Assembly: GCF_002263215.1 (NCBI RefSeq) | Contig: NZ_NLFK01000002.1 | Location: forward strand, 1-64,000 | Length of the DNA: 64,000 bases | DNA from: Actinobacillus seminis | GTDB taxonomy: Bacteria; Pseudomonadota; Gammaproteobacteria; Enterobacterales; Pasteurellaceae | Direction of reading: 5' to 3' | In this document: one piece after another, positions 63,302 through 64,000 of the stretch | How the letters are laid out: each line of letters begins with the position of its first letter | Position numbering within the stretch: position 1 is the first letter of the stretch | Program-made: the position numbers and the translations under genes | The notes under the pieces: model-generated | What the model saw: the letters and a program-made list of their open reading frames with translations, nothing else | Databases searched by the model: none | What the model was told of the DNA's origin: nothing

Positions 63302-64000
63302 ATGCAGAAAACCATTATTGTTGGTGCAAGCGGTTATACCGGCGCGGAACTCGCCCGAATTCTAACATTGCACCCGAAATTTGAATTGAACGGATTATAT
63401 GTATCAACACAAAGTGCGGATGCGAATAAGCGCATTTCCGATTTATATCCACAATTAAAGCAACTTTGCGATCTGCCGTTGTTGCCTTTACCGGTGGATA
63501 TTAGCGAAATTGCGACGCAAGCGGATATGGTTTTTTTAGCCACTGCCCATGAAGTGAGCCACGATTTAGCGCCGATTTTTTTAGCCCATCAATGTAAAGT
63601 GTTTGATTTATCCGGCGCATTTCGGCTGAATAAAGCGGAATTTTACCCGCAATTTTATGGATTTTCCCACCAACATCCGCACTTATTACAACAAGCGGTG
63701 TACGGACTGGCGGAATGGAATACCGATGAAATTCGCCACACGGATTTGGTCGCGGTTGCCGGTTGCTATCCGACTGTGTCGCAATTGAGCTTAAAACCCT
63801 TGATTGAGCAAGACTTATTGGATCTTAACCAACTACCGATTATTAATGCGGTCAGTGGTGTGAGCGGTGCGGGGCGTAAAGCATCTTTGACCAGTAGTTT
63901 TTGCGAGGTGAGTTTAAATGCCTATGGGGTATTTCATCATCGTCATCAACCGGAAATTGCTATGCATTTAGGTACAGAAGTGATTTTTACACCGCATTTG
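63302..64000 (+). CDS. argC: N-acetyl-gamma-glutamyl-phosphate reductase, cut by window edge
   Basis: The ATG at 63302 opens a frame that remains open for 233 codons to the window end. NADP loop [15 protein letters not shown] (residues 7-21), [10 protein letters not shown] and the catalytic Cys in [18 protein letters not shown] (about residue 157) identify ArgC, third step of arginine synthesis. The family is about 335 residues, so roughly the last third lies outside. Divergent from argE under shared ARG boxes. Confidence 0.95.
   Translation, partial: MQKTIIVGASGYTGAELARILTLHPKFELNGLYVSTQSADANKRISDLYPQLKQLCDLPLLPLPVDISEIATQADMVFLATAHEVSHDLAPIFLAHQCKVFDLSGAFRLNKAEFYPQFYGFSHQHPHLLQQAVYGLAEWNTDEIRHTDLVAVAGCYPTVSQLSLKPLIEQDLLDLNQLPIINAVSGVSGAGRKASLTSSFCEVSLNAYGVFHHRHQPEIAMHLGTEVIFTPHL

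Overview
This window is ordinary chromosome from a naturally competent member of the Pasteurellaceae (Haemophilus, Aggregatibacter, Pasteurella, Avibacterium type). Three things point there. The 9-base uptake signal core AAGTGCGGT, in one orientation or the other, recurs about 45-50 times in 64 kb, often as inverted pairs acting as terminators. The proteins closely resemble H. influenzae and P. multocida families. Many gene neighbourhoods match those species. The species cannot be fixed from sequence alone. No rRNA, tRNA, CRISPR array, prophage or intact insertion sequence was seen.

Layout. 0-1.7 kb is a small accessory patch: the 5' end of an unknown minus-strand membrane protein, an unknown small protein coupled to a YbjN-family protein, and a decayed IS481-type transposase. 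1.7-8.8 kb runs ftsB-ispD-kef antiporter-ispF-truD-surE-yqaA-(broken lipoprotein)-nlpD/lppB. The competence gene comE1 follows on the minus strand under a CRP-S site, then mltG-tmk-holB-tatD-DUF1523-CNNM exporter. nfuA and comF are on the minus strand, followed by a HAD phosphatase and the divergent yajG/bolA pair. 18.7-27.2 kb is the Na+-translocating NADH:quinone reductase operon nqrABCDEF with its maturation genes apbE and nqrM, then mnmA.

27.2-51 kb carries alaS-csrA-manB-galU, then rplJ-rplL-rpoB-rpoC, a YddA-like ABC exporter divergent from a YidE-type transporter, slyD, a SIMPL-domain protein, and the queuosine operon queC-queD-queE behind a preQ1-I riboswitch. Two short decayed copies of an IS3-family element, in opposite orientation, sit at 27.2-27.5 kb and 50.9-51.0 kb. 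51-64 kb carries rho divergent from rhlB, the cell-elongation and lipoylation cluster rsfS-rlmH-mrdA-mrdB-rlpA-dacA-ybeD-lipB-lipA, and divergent argE/argC with a double ARG box.

I do not see a convincing new defence or metabolic system. The best second looks are the cis-elements (preQ1 riboswitch, CRP-S site, double ARG box, possible IscR box, the uptake-sequence hairpin inside the rpoB-rpoC operon), the hairpin that buries a start codon at the left edge, the degenerate tandem copy of the nlpD start, and the inverted IS3 remnants.
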